From Colius striatus (lineage: Eukaryota > Chordata > Aves > Coliiformes > Coliidae), in contig NC_084759.1 of the NCBI RefSeq assembly GCF_028858725.1, positions 139,604,671 through 139,668,670 on the forward strand: a DNA stretch of 64,000 nt, in the 5' to 3' direction. Under the pieces are notes generated by a model, which had not been told where the DNA came from, ran no database searches, and worked only from the letters and a program-made list of their open reading frames with translations. A program made the position numbers and the translations under genes. This document shows positions 12,673-23,636 of this stretch, one piece after another (the first letter of the stretch is position 1; each line of letters starts with the position of its first letter).

Positions 12673-15104
12673 GAGAAGGCCCTGCGAGACGAGGCGGCCG
12701 TCCTTACAAACTGTGAAAGTGAGATCTCTCGCCGAGAACGGAGCTTGCTCTGTCCCCTGGGAGAAGCTGTGTGGCTTTCCCAGGGCGGGGGACGGGCAGA
12801 CCCACTGTCACAGCCACAGACACCTCGTATGCCAGCAGTTTGGGTCCTAATGTGGACATGCCCAAAGGGGGATGTGTGTAGGGTTGTGCGATGGGATCAC
12901 AGCCTCTTGATTTGTGAGGAATAGCTGGCATTCCCCTCCACTTAGGATGCAGAACTTGTTATGGAGCTGGTACCTGCTAAAATGTTCCTTGTTGCAGCTA
13001 TTCAAATTCTTAAGCACAATCCAATGATTAAATCCCTTTTCTGTTGCACCTTGCATTTCTAACAGTATTTGCCTTGCTCACATTGCAGCTAAGCATTTCT
13101 AAACCAAACCAAAATAGAAAAAAATAAGGGGAATGTTAACCTGTTACGCAGATTTAGACTTTCTCTCAGGTTATTTCTTATTAAATAGGGATCTGCAGGT
13201 GCCTGTTACTGTCCTAGCAGACACTGCTCAGCAGCCTTGTCAGTAAACTGTGAGATCAAGACCAGACAATGCACTGAGCAAACTAACATCTGGTCTGTAG
13301 AGAGACAGGGAAGTTACTGAGCTACGAGCCTACAGTGCCTCGGCACAGGCTTCACAAGGAGGAGGCTTGGATGTCTTAAAGCCCTCTTTGTGCTCACTCA
13401 ATCTCAGACAGCTCAAGACCCTCCATCTTCCCGTAACACTATTTGTACAACTCACAGTACGAACGCTGCAAGAGTTTTTTGGTCTTTCCCTCACACAGAG
13501 TTACTGCTGCCCTGGAGAACAAGAAACCCTTCATTTCTAGTGCCATAGGACACTTCTCCCTTAGTGTCCAGTTGCTTTTTATTTCACTCTCTGTGTAAAG
13601 AGACATCTGCATTTGGGGGTGGCAGGGTGATGGTAGCGTCTGCTTTACAACTTCATTGGTTCCTTTCTGAGAAATGGACAGAGACAGATTAATGTTGTTG
13701 CAGGGTAAAGTTGCTCAATTCATATGCTTTAAAGCAAATCAGGATCAAAGCAAGCTACTGAATTATTAACTACATGTAATTAACTGGCAATCAGTGAACT
13801 ATACATCCAGGGTAAATAGCAGCAGCACAACAGATAAACTAGAACACGAAACACTAACAAAACGTTAAAAATCACTTGCAAATTCAAGACAAGCCTTCCA
13901 CGAGTAATCCCTTTAAAAAGCCCTCCCACTGCATCCACCCCACATGAGGGAAAGTTGGAAACAAGGTCACAGATGGCTGCCTGTGGTGCAGGGTCCCACA
14001 CGTTGTTACTTGTGCTGTCTTACAGTGTCCCTGGGGGGGAAGACATTGCCTAGCCTTGACGGAGATGGGGATGTGAGTGGATCTGAGCAAGTGTGAGACC
14101 CCCCCCCAAAAAAGGGTGAAAAAACCTTGCAGGAGTTTGAAGCCTAGCAAAGGAAAAGTCACATTCAGTGATCACACGCATAGTTTTAGAAGTCAGGTCC
14201 TGGGCTACTGGCTTTGAAAAGCCAACCTCCAACCAAGTTATAAAAGTTGTTTTGCTGCACTGCCTCAGGACAGGATTGTCAGAAGGACCAGTAGATAGGT
14301 GTCACATTAACCTTTTCTAAGAAGCCAGCTGTGGGAACATATGAAGGAACTACTTTTAGGTTACTACAGGTATCCACAATCAGCTAAAGAAGCTAGTCAA
14401 CACTGGGAGATGAGTAAGCCTTTAACTGAAATAACCACTCTTGCAGACTATGTATTTTAAAGCTTTGTTTCAGCTGTGTATAGAAGCAGTAGTGAGCAAA
14501 CAGGTTTGCTAAGCCAAGTAATTCCCTAGCAAGTTGGGTGTATGTGCATGGTGTGGGACAACCCAGTGCCACTCAAGAAGAACATGAGGCACAGGCCAGG
14601 TGCCTGAAGCCATGCTCAAAGTAGAAACCAGGTAAGAAGTAATGCTGGAGGTCTGTGCCCATGGTGCAGGGTATCTCTGGCTTGGGGCAGGATTAACCAT
14701 CGTGCCCACAACTTGGATATACGAGACATCCAGGCTTTCACTCACATCATCACTGCTGTTCTTTAGATAGGCAACCGAGTACTCTGCCTGCAAATCACAA
14801 TCTTTTGCCTTTCAGTTTATAGTGAAAGCACTTTTTGTTTAAGAAAACATATCTATATTAGTACTAAACTTGTATTTTAGTGAAACATTTAGTAATATTT
14901 ACACTAGAAGTGCACTAACAGATAGTGCTGCATCTTTTTACGTATGGAGCAAAGGGTTGCCTTGCAACAGACTGCTATTTTGATAAGAATACCTTCTGCT
15001 TAGGAACTATTCTTGAGTTTATTTTTCGAGTGTTATTCCAAATCCATGTTATAAAATGTTTATATGTGCACTTAGGAGCATGGTTATGGCATAGCTGTAA
15101 AAGG

Positions 15105-15120
15105 AAAAAAAAAAAAAAAA
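15105..15120. repeat. A16 homopolymer
   Basis: Sixteen A bases followed by GACACCCACCCC. No retroposed gene was recognised upstream. Confidence 0.9.
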
Positions 15121-15947
15121 GACACCCACCCCACAACTGGTGTCTTTTGGCACACTTAAAATGTCAGACAATTTGCAGTGGTCTCACCCTCAGGCTGTGC
15201 AAAGCTAACCCTCATAACAGGGGAGGTGGTGCTGAAGTGCCTGCATGCCCCCACCACCCAGCCCGCTCCCCCGCTCCTCTCCTCAGCACCACGCACGGTC
15301 GCTGGGCAGCCCAAGAAATCCGGAGGGAAGCAGAGTGGGGCTGTCACCTTAAGGATGTGAAACCCGTGGCAATAAATGCACTCCTAAGCGCACCTCCAAT
15401 CATAAATCATTTTCAAAATTGCTCCTGGCTTTTTAATTTCTTTCATTTGGAGGATTTATAGCATGCTGACGTGCCATAATGTTTATCCCATGGGCTGCCC
15501 GTCACGTGGTGCCCCATTGGCAAGGTACCAGCCTCCGGTCTCCGTTAATCTAAACCTCTGCAACAATCATCTGCAGTTTCTAATAAATGACTGATGACTC
15601 TGTGTGTAACTCTTGCAGTGATTAAAGTTAACACAGGTACAGAGTGCAAGCTGCTTCAGCCGTTTTTTTTCACAGCGATTTGCCATTCTTCCTTTTTAGT
15701 ATTGCCATCACTGAAACAAAAAATCTTGTTTGAAAATTATTTATGGAGTGTTGCAGAGCTCTCTAAGATTTTCATACACCACTCTGTGAGCTGGTATCCT
15801 TTTGGATTAGAGTGTACTCTCAATTTCAGTCCTTGGATGAGAACAACTTGATTTCTTTTCATAGTTTGCAGCTCCAGAAATGTCCATGAATATGTATTAC
15901 ATCTTTTGAGTCTCCTTTGTGATGGCTTTTGAGGAAGGCTGTGCAGA

Positions 15948-16020
15948 ATCAGAGAAGCTGAAGATGGAGTGGACCCATTAGACGATCCAGTCCATCCACC
16001 TCCCTGCACAGGCTTGCACG
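15948..16020 (-). mobile_element. Old CR1-like fragment, reverse orientation
   Basis: The plus strand shows CAGAATCAGAGAAGCTGAAG then GGACCCATTAGACGATCCAG and TCCATCCACCTCCCTGC. This resembles the reverse complement of a CR1 3' end (GGCAGGGGG..TGGACTGGATGATCTAATGGGTCC). It is short and diverged, so the call is moderate. Confidence 0.5.
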
Positions 16021-19000
16021 TCCTGAGCAGAGCTGTCTCATGTTTGGTCAAGTCCCAGCTGAGGTGCTTCTTCTCCTTCCCCTGTGGGTTGCCAAACAGC
16101 TTTGCCTGACTGCTCACAGAAAGACTTGTTGGTACTCACCCCAAGTCTTCCACTTGTTATTTTTGCCTCGTTCACCTGATGTGATCCCAGTATTTTGTAT
16201 CAAACCATTTTCTTCCATTGCTGGAATCCACATTTAACTCCATCAAGCTACTACTGTCAATTTGTATTGGTGACACTTAAGGGCAGTAGCCAGGGAACGC
16301 AACACACCACAGCAAGTGCTGTGAGAAAACAGAACACTAAAAAAAATCAATCCCTGCCCCACTGAGTTCATTGCTCAGATGAATTAAATGTACAACGTAC
16401 ACAACAAGAAATAAGGAATAAACTCTGAGATCTGGAGGATGAAGTGTTTCAAAGTGACAAACAAGTAAGTACTAAGGTTGCCCATACTACTGTATCTCAA
16501 CCTTTATAAATGTTTTCAGTGACAATTTTGTTCCCTGGTCCATCTGTCTCTCTTGCAGTCATTTCCGATATTAAACTAATGGACAGGTGATTAGCTCTGT
16601 GAACCATTTTCTTTTGCTCTGAGGCACCGTATTTCCAGCAGTTTCACTCCTGCTCTTCCGGCCTGAATCAACCTCACTTTTGCTGTGCAGCTGCTAGTTC
16701 TTGCTTCTGGTCTTCTGAGGCACCTTTCCCCCATGCTTTTCCTTCCACTTTCCCTCCTCACACTGGCACTCATCATTCCCCAACCTCTGCCAGTGTCTTT
16801 CTCTGCCACTTGTCCAGCTTTTGCCTGCGGGTGGAATTACACTCCTGCTGTTTGCACCACACGCCATAGGAACACCAGGGAAGGCAGGTGTGAAGGATCA
16901 GGGCCGTCTGCCCCTTGCCACAGGTTCCTGCTCTAAAATGTGGGAATTTCAGAGAGCTCAATTGCTAGAGTTTATTTCTAGGTGTGGGCTGAAAACCCTC
17001 ATCCCACTCTGAATTTTTATTCATCTCCATTTTCTGACTCTTTTTCAGAAGAAAGTTCAGCTGAGGAAGATATCCACCTAGAAAATGTCAGTCCAGGCAA
17101 TTAGCTCGCCAACGCCATAACTGGAGGATAATGGAGAATATAACATTTATGACTCTCACAAGTGTTAGAGACTCGAACTTCTGCCTAGAATAAGCGCAGT
17201 TTCTAAGGAAGGATTTAAAGCTCTACTTGTGCTTTGCTCACGCCCTTCACTACTCTTCTCTGGAAACATACCCTATTGACCAATCACGCCGTGTTCAAAC
17301 ACACGAGCAGCAATTAACTTGCTCCTCTGCCTCACCTGCCACACATGTATTCAAAACTCTGTCTTAGCACCTTGGTATTTCTTAATTTTTTCAGCAAAAC
17401 CCAAAGCATGGATGTATTCTGTGCAATACACAGGTGGGTGTTTTTTCCTCTCGGTGTGTTGCACCAGTTTTACACCCCACTGAGTTCAGGAAAGCTATGC
17501 AGAAGGAAATTAGGCCCAAAGTACATAGAGAGGTTTAAATCCATTTCTAAAACACTGTAACACATGGCTCTGCAGCCCTCTAATGGAGAAAATGGCAGAC
17601 ACGTTCAGCAAAATGAAATGGAATTAACTCTTAACAATGAAATTTCCCCTGGAGGAGACGGCTCTCAAAACACATACTCAATTATGAGTGGACAGATATT
17701 TTCCTGCAGTTGAAGTAACTTTTATTTGCACGTTTGTTTGTTTACTCTGAGCGGAAGGTCGTGAGTTTTCTTTTTGGTGAGATGCAGAGGTGGGGGTGGG
17801 GTGAGTGAAATTAGATTAGTGGGAAGAGTGCGGGTGAAACCTCCTGGAAACCTCAGCCTCCCCAGCTTTGCTGAGGAAGTCACTGCTATTGGGGGTGTCC
17901 CTGTTTCTCTGCCATGTCTGGACAGTCTGTGGGCAGAGAAGGTGTGTGTCCAGTGAGTGGCTGCAAACATCTAGTGATCCCCTCTGGAAATGTTACATGC
18001 TGCTGCTGCTACCACCGTCTCACTGGACTGCAGCCTAGCACAATACGTTGAATGAGTTAGTGTACTCTCCCATGCTACTAAGGCACCTGTTTCACCCTGA
18101 CCGGCTGCCTGGGGTTGCTTCAGGTTATGTCTGCTCCTTCTCTGGCAAATCAAACACTGACGTACCACCACGATGCTCCTGCTCGTCAGTGCTTCTCATT
18201 AGGAGGACTCTGCATTGGGATCTTACCTGGCAATTTTCAGGACAAGCTTAAGAAAAGTCTCAGAAATTGTGAAATAGCTTTACCTTCAGTCTGCTGGGAA
18301 TACCTTTTAGGATGCCTTTTACTTCTGTCTCAGCTGCCTCCTCCTAACTGTCTTAAAGAAATAGGAGTTGTGGGAATTCACTCCAGATAATGGTAGGAGA
18401 AAGTAAAGATATTTTTCTCAAATACTGTAAGAATGTACCCACTCTGGATCCTGCTGGGTTGTGCAAGTAAGCTGGATACTCACACTGCAACAGTAGGCAA
18501 AGATATCTGTCATTTCTGACTCTTCCTGTAAGATGAAGCATTAGTTACAGAGCTGTGCCTTTTGTTTTTTAAACCTGCATCCCACACTCAGCAATAAAGG
18601 AGGAAAACATAGAAAAATTATGTTCACTTCATTAGCTAATTTGAATAAGCCAAACAACCCATGCTAGCTCTCCAAGAAATGTAGTGGTTCCCTGTCCAGC
18701 CTCACCAAGTCTTCAAGGCATGTAACTAAACTCCTCGAACTTCAAACAGGTGCAGGGCAGGTTGCTTTTCAGACCATGAATTTTTAGACACCATTCTGTA
18801 GCAGATGAGACCCGGGACAACACTGTTTTACAGAGTGACATTGGCATTTTTGCAAGGACTGGCCATCTCCAGGCATAGCTGTGGTCTGGATGCCATGTGG
18901 GGGGAAAGTACATGTTTGTGTACATGTTCCCCACTCTGCTGTCATCAAACACTGAAACAGTCTGTTTAAGAGTCCTAAAAAAACCAGACTGAGGTCCCTG

Positions 19001-22000
19001 GTGCCTAGATCTACAGTTAGAGGGGCATTACTAGATGACATGATCCTACTAGATTGCAGGGTTTAATTTTTTTTACATTAGAGGACTCATCAACCCTGAA
19101 GGCACTAAGAGAGAGAGGACGAAGACGATGAAACCACCTGGATGTGCAGCGCTCCAGGTCCCATGGCACAGTGCACGCAGTGCATCTGTTTAGCATCCTT
19201 GCTGCTTCTGGGCTTCAGTCTGAGAATTGTTCCAGCACCAGACGCCACAGAGCATCCCCCTTGCGCTCACATTAGGTTTCTCTTAATGTTCAGAGGGAAA
19301 CAACAAAAGTTCTCCTTTTCCTTTACAGCTCTTTCACTTTCCATCTAATGAAGGTGGAATATAAAATGCTGAAGGAAAAAGCATTTCTTTCCCCTACAGT
19401 AGAATTTCCTTCTCAGTTATTTTTAATCTGACATCTGCTTTAACATGCACTCACACACTACATCTATTTTAATTTTTTCCCTCCCTTGTGTTTTATTATT
19501 TACCTCCTGTTCCAAAGAGATCACAAAAGATTATGCTTCTGTGAAGCAATAACAGCGATGGTGATGATCTCTCTTACAACTTCTCTTTTTACCCTTCTGT
19601 TTTTCCTTTATCTACATCTTCCTGTCACTGCCCTCCCAGAGGCTTCATTACAGTCAGATGGGGTGATAGCACTCAATAATTTTTTTTTTTTTTGAATTGG
19701 AAAGATTTGTGTTAACTAGAACACAAAGCACTTCTCGTCCTGAGCCCAAATACTCCTTCTTTTCTCTACTTCAATTCATGTCTTTAAATAAGTTAGAGCA
19801 AGAAATCACGGTCTGGGTCAGCCAGTGCCTGTACTTTGAAGAAAGCCCAAGACTCTGCTGAAGGCAGCAGAAACCAGCCAATGCTGAGACGTGTCAGTCT
19901 TCAGCCAGACTTCTGACATGATGCTGGCTGAATATTTCATTTCCCCTGGAAATGAAGATAACATCCTTAATCAACTTACGTGTAATTAAATTAAATTGTG
20001 GAGAATACACATTCTCCAGCTTCTCCTCAGAAGCTGGTTGCTAAGGTCTGAGCATTAGGCTGGAAAAAAAAAAAGAGAGTTCTCCATGGACCAGTAATCA
20101 CTACAGACAGTTTTAGTACCTTCAACCCCCAGGGCAACCTCTCAGGCAGTAGGAGCACAGGCTGGTAGGCAGGCATGATGGTAAGTCTTGTCAGGCTCCT
20201 TCCTCAGGCCACTTGCTCTCCAGATTCTGACAGTGGTGCAGAACTGCCAAGCCAGCCTTGCCACTGGCCTCAGCCCAGATGTAGCAAGTAAACTAGTTGT
20301 CTGGTCTGCTTGTTAATTTGTTTGTTATAACTAGTAAATAGGCAAGAACTCATGGAAGCAGCTGAATAAAAACAGATCTCATGTTATTACTGACATTGAA
20401 AAAACAGCTTATAATGTTCATGCCCTCGTTTTTCTGGGCAAATCATCATCCATTTTGGGTTTGTTTTTATACGACACTGCAATGTGTCATATAAATTACA
20501 GATGATGCTAATGTCCACCAGCTGAGCCTGCAAAGCTCCTTCCTCTACTCCTGCCACAGAGAAAGCATGACTTGAAACACAAGTGTAGTCAATTCCAGTA
20601 TGGCTTCCTCAGTTTGTTAACATTCTTTAAAAAATCCTTTGTTTTCACCTCAACTAGGGAACCAATTCTAAACTGATGCTTTAACAGTTCAGTGTTTTCA
20701 AACACTCCCTATGATCTCAGAAATCTGAAACTGTTATGCTTCAAGAAAGCTTGCTTCCAGAAAACCAAATTTTCCATTTCCAAGAATTAGCAATCCACAA
20801 GATGTCCCCAGTGCTGAAAATGGAACCACTTCAAATCACTAGACTCATTAGATTCATTATATTCATTTCTTCATTGCATCAATGTTAGATTTCATTAAAG
20901 GATACTAAAACAACTTTGTCACACTTTCTCCTGGTAAGTGGTTACTGCAGGTCCTCAAGATCTGTCAGCTGCCAAGGACAGAGGAAAGGTCTCTACAGTA
21001 CAGCTGCTTGGGACCGGATAGTCACCCATCACTTGCTTCCTTTTGTTTTTAGGAAGTGCAAGGACCGCAGTTTCTCTTGATGTCCCTTTCTTTCTCTTAC
21101 CATCTTTTAATTAGCACAGTTCTGGCTTTCTGGGATTTTAATAAAAAATTGGCAATCAGTATTTTTATCTATGGTATCTTTGCATATTAAGAATACTTTA
21201 ATCCTTGGTTGCCCTATTAAATACTGACTGACTGGATAGACAATTCTCTGTTTTCCTTTCCTGGGCAGGCTACATCTAATTAAAAGCAGTTCCCTCCTTC
21301 TACTCCTACTGCACACTATACACATCATCGACTGGTAATTTCAGCAAAAGCTCACCAAGATTTGGATAAAACTTGCTGTTGTTGTTTTCCTATTTTTCTC
21401 CCCATGAGAGGAAGGGAGATGAAGTTACAACTGAGCAAAATAAAATTAAAAGTAGATCAGTTTTCTTCTGTCTCAGTAGCATGTGCTGTGGTATATAATG
21501 CATGTTCCCTGCTTCACAAAGGAAATGAAAGAGGGAACTTACACAACTGATGAAACAAAGATATCAAAGTATTACCTGCTCCACTTGATACGTACACTTC
21601 ATATATAATTACTATTTAATACCTTTGTTTCCTACAAACCAGAGAAAAAAGCTTACCCTCTCTCCCAATTCCCTCTTCTTGTAAATAAGCTGATGCAGAA
21701 TCTTCTAGATTTGCAGTTTCTACTTGACTTTCTTCTTGAATTTATTCTCTTCTTTACAACGTATCGTGGTCTGCAAAATGAAGCTATTTAAAATCCTAAA
21801 TGAATAAGTGTTGTAAAAATAATAAATTAGTATACAAGACTGACTTGCACAAAACATATGTTACAGTCGGAAATATATTTAGATGAGAGAGCATAATTGC
21901 CTGTTCCTTTTCTAATGGCCTGAAGCACACTGCTGAAGCTGAACTTTGCCAGAATTCACGCAGCAATGGAGTGCTGCTGCCTCCCTCATTCCCCACTAAG

Positions 22001-22100
22001 TTCAGGTCCCCATCACCTTCCGCATGCTGCCTGTGGGAGTGACAACCCTCTGCAGCGGCCTCCATAAATCTCAACTTCTCCCTGACCATGGGAACTAAAT
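16021..22100. other. No gene recognised; non-coding DNA
   Basis: No supported exon, RNA gene or clear transposon. A T14 run lies at 19680-19693. Open frames are short and overlap on both strands. A convergent neighbour such as SLC15A5, which follows DERA in human, would be expected on the plus strand, but I found none of its exons; the human spacing is large, so it probably lies outside. Confidence 0.55.
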
Positions 22101-22129
22101 AGCAGCAAAGGGCCACTGGTGATGGGAAA

Positions 22130-22720
22130 GACAGAAGAGGGGGCAGCAGAAGTGGTGGTCAGGGCGAAGGGCAGCAGACCTGGGAGATCACACTGTGAGT
22201 GCTTCTAGCTCACTGTGGTCGAAGGGGTAGGTCCTGTCATGCCAGCTTCCAATCTGAGCTCAAAACACGTTAGTCCCTGTATCCCCTGTTTGGTTCTCTC
22301 ATGGGCTCAGTACTGGAACAGGCCCAGCAACACTTCTGGCCCTGCCCAGCCTCTCCTGACCCAGAGCAAAGGCCCAGGAGCCTCACTTCATCTCATCCCA
22401 CATTGCTCAGCACTTCCCAGAGCTACGCTGCAGGAGTGCTGGTCTGCAGCCCTGCCTCCACCTCTGGTATGGACCATGGACCTGCACTGTTGGTAGTGGT
22501 CTCCTGGATGGGCACCTTGGACACGCCTTGTCAGATGTCTCCAGCCCAGTTCCCTGTTCTCTCCCCAGTTCCCTCCCCAAGGGACCTCCAGCCCAGGTTC
22601 ATCCCCTCATCAATGACAGCACCACTGAGGGCTGTCATTAGATCAATACCTGGCTGTACCAGCAGCTTCTGTGGGAGACACAAGGCTCTGCGTCATGGTG
22701 AAGGTCCACAACCACAGATA
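22130..22720. other. GC-rich block, possible unrecognised repeat
   Basis: This block is clearly richer in G and C than the flanks and holds overlapping plus-strand open frames of 93 and 141 codons. The translations are rich in Pro, Ser and Leu with no recognisable domain, as expected from GC-rich non-coding DNA. It could be an old LTR or other lineage-specific repeat; I cannot name a family. Confidence 0.4.
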
Positions 22721-22804
22721 CTATGAATACAATTCATGTGAGACAGCGAGAACTTACTAAAGACAACACTCATCCTTTTCCTTATTTAGCAAAAGAAAAA
22801 ACCT

Positions 22805-23636
22805 ACTCCAAAATCAGAATCGTCTTTATTTGAATGTATTTACAGATTCTGTTACTTTTACTTTTTTTCCTCTATTATTTTTTCTCCCCAAAATTACAGG
22901 TTTCAACAGGAGGAAAAAAAAAACCAAACAACAAAAACATTTAAACTACTTTCCAGTTTCTCCCAAAACACTGGCTGGCTTGGAGTAACGCAGTGTTTCA
23001 CAGTGGTGTGTTTGCAAGGTTCATGGATAAAAGAAGCAGCAATTTTCAACTTTTCAGGAAGCCAAACTTCTCCCTCTGAAAATGGAACCTGTTCCCTCTG
23101 AAGCAAAGCAACCAGTAGCAGCCCATGTGCACATCAAAACAAAGTGAGGCTGTCAACAGAAATATAAAGAATTTCTCCTGGCAAGTTCATTGACACATAG
23201 CTCCCGTGGAAATAGTGAGGCTGTTCTCAGAGGTACTCATGTTACGCAGGTGACAAAGTTGGACCTTCAGTAATTTTAAGGAATCAAATGGAGTCACTCA
23301 CCTGGAAACTAAATTATCTCCAAAAAACCAGCTTTTGGCTTTGCCCTAAATGTCCACAAGACAACTCACAACAACAACAATGAAAGCATACTTTGCAAGT
23401 GAGGTGAATCTTCCTGTTACAAAACAACTGAAATATGTTCTAACATGTATTGGCTATTGCTAAACAGTAGCAAAATCCAGTGTGCACAGCAGAGGGTCAA
23501 CTTGACAAGCACCCGGTAGGAGCTGATTATTTCTGAAATATTTCTGAAAAGCTCAGCAGCAGAGTTTTCCTCCAAATATGCAGAGAGGCACTGGATTTTT
23601 CCTTCAAGAAACAGGCAGGGAAATCAGAAGGAAAAC
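22805..23636 (-). CDS. DERA: Candidate alternative terminal exon and 3'UTR of DERA
   Basis: On the minus strand, a long pyrimidine run ending TTTTTACACAG (acceptor at 23638-23637) is followed by ten codons, VFLLISLPVS, and a TGA at 23606-23604. The reading frame is the phase-0 frame left by the Gln300 exon. An AATAAA lies at 22830-22825, followed by GTAGGTTTTTTCTTTT, a good downstream cleavage element. This gives an ~830-nt terminal exon. The tail does not match the normal YHHVTGRYAAYHDLPMS tail beyond the final L-P-x-S, which may be chance. It may be a species-specific or alternative end, or an accidental splice-like site with the true exon further left, outside the window. Confidence 0.3.
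22825..22830 (-). terminator. Polyadenylation signal AATAAA (possible DERA 3' end)
   Basis: The plus strand reads TTTATT, so the minus strand has canonical AATAAA, with GACGATTCTGATTTTGGAG then a GT/T-rich stretch GTAGGTTTTTTCTTTT about 20-35 nt downstream. The hexamer alone is common by chance in AT-rich DNA; the downstream element and the strong acceptor 800 nt upstream make it plausible. Confidence 0.4.

Larger units (their letters stand above)
7151..15945. other. No gene recognised; non-coding DNA
   Basis: AT-rich DNA with no coding exon I can support. It holds a T15 tract (9479-9493), an (AG)8 run (12656-12672) beside a small CpG-containing patch, and an A16 tract (15105-15120). The longest open frame (178 codons at 14925-15461, plus) runs through the poly-A tract as polylysine and has no recognisable domain. 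The stretches near 12240-12600 and 15360-15620 have the texture of conserved non-coding sequence, but this cannot be tested from one sequence. Confidence 0.6.

Noticed and set aside
13600..13645. Minus-strand frame reading RYHHPATPKC, considered as the missing DERA last exon
   Set aside because: Only YHH matches the expected tail; the following residues do not, and no HDLPMS-like end or stop follows.
14925..15461. Longest open frame in the window (178 codons, plus)
   Set aside because: It runs through an A16 tract as polylysine, has low-complexity Pro/Ala-rich stretches, no domain and no splice context; chance frame.
19530..19580. Minus-strand DHHHRCYCF, considered as the DERA tail exon
   Set aside because: His-rich by chance (GATGGTGATGATC); no similarity beyond two histidines.
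22301..22726. 141-codon open frame in the GC-rich block
   Set aside because: Low stop frequency follows from GC-rich composition; no domain, and an overlapping frame is equally open.
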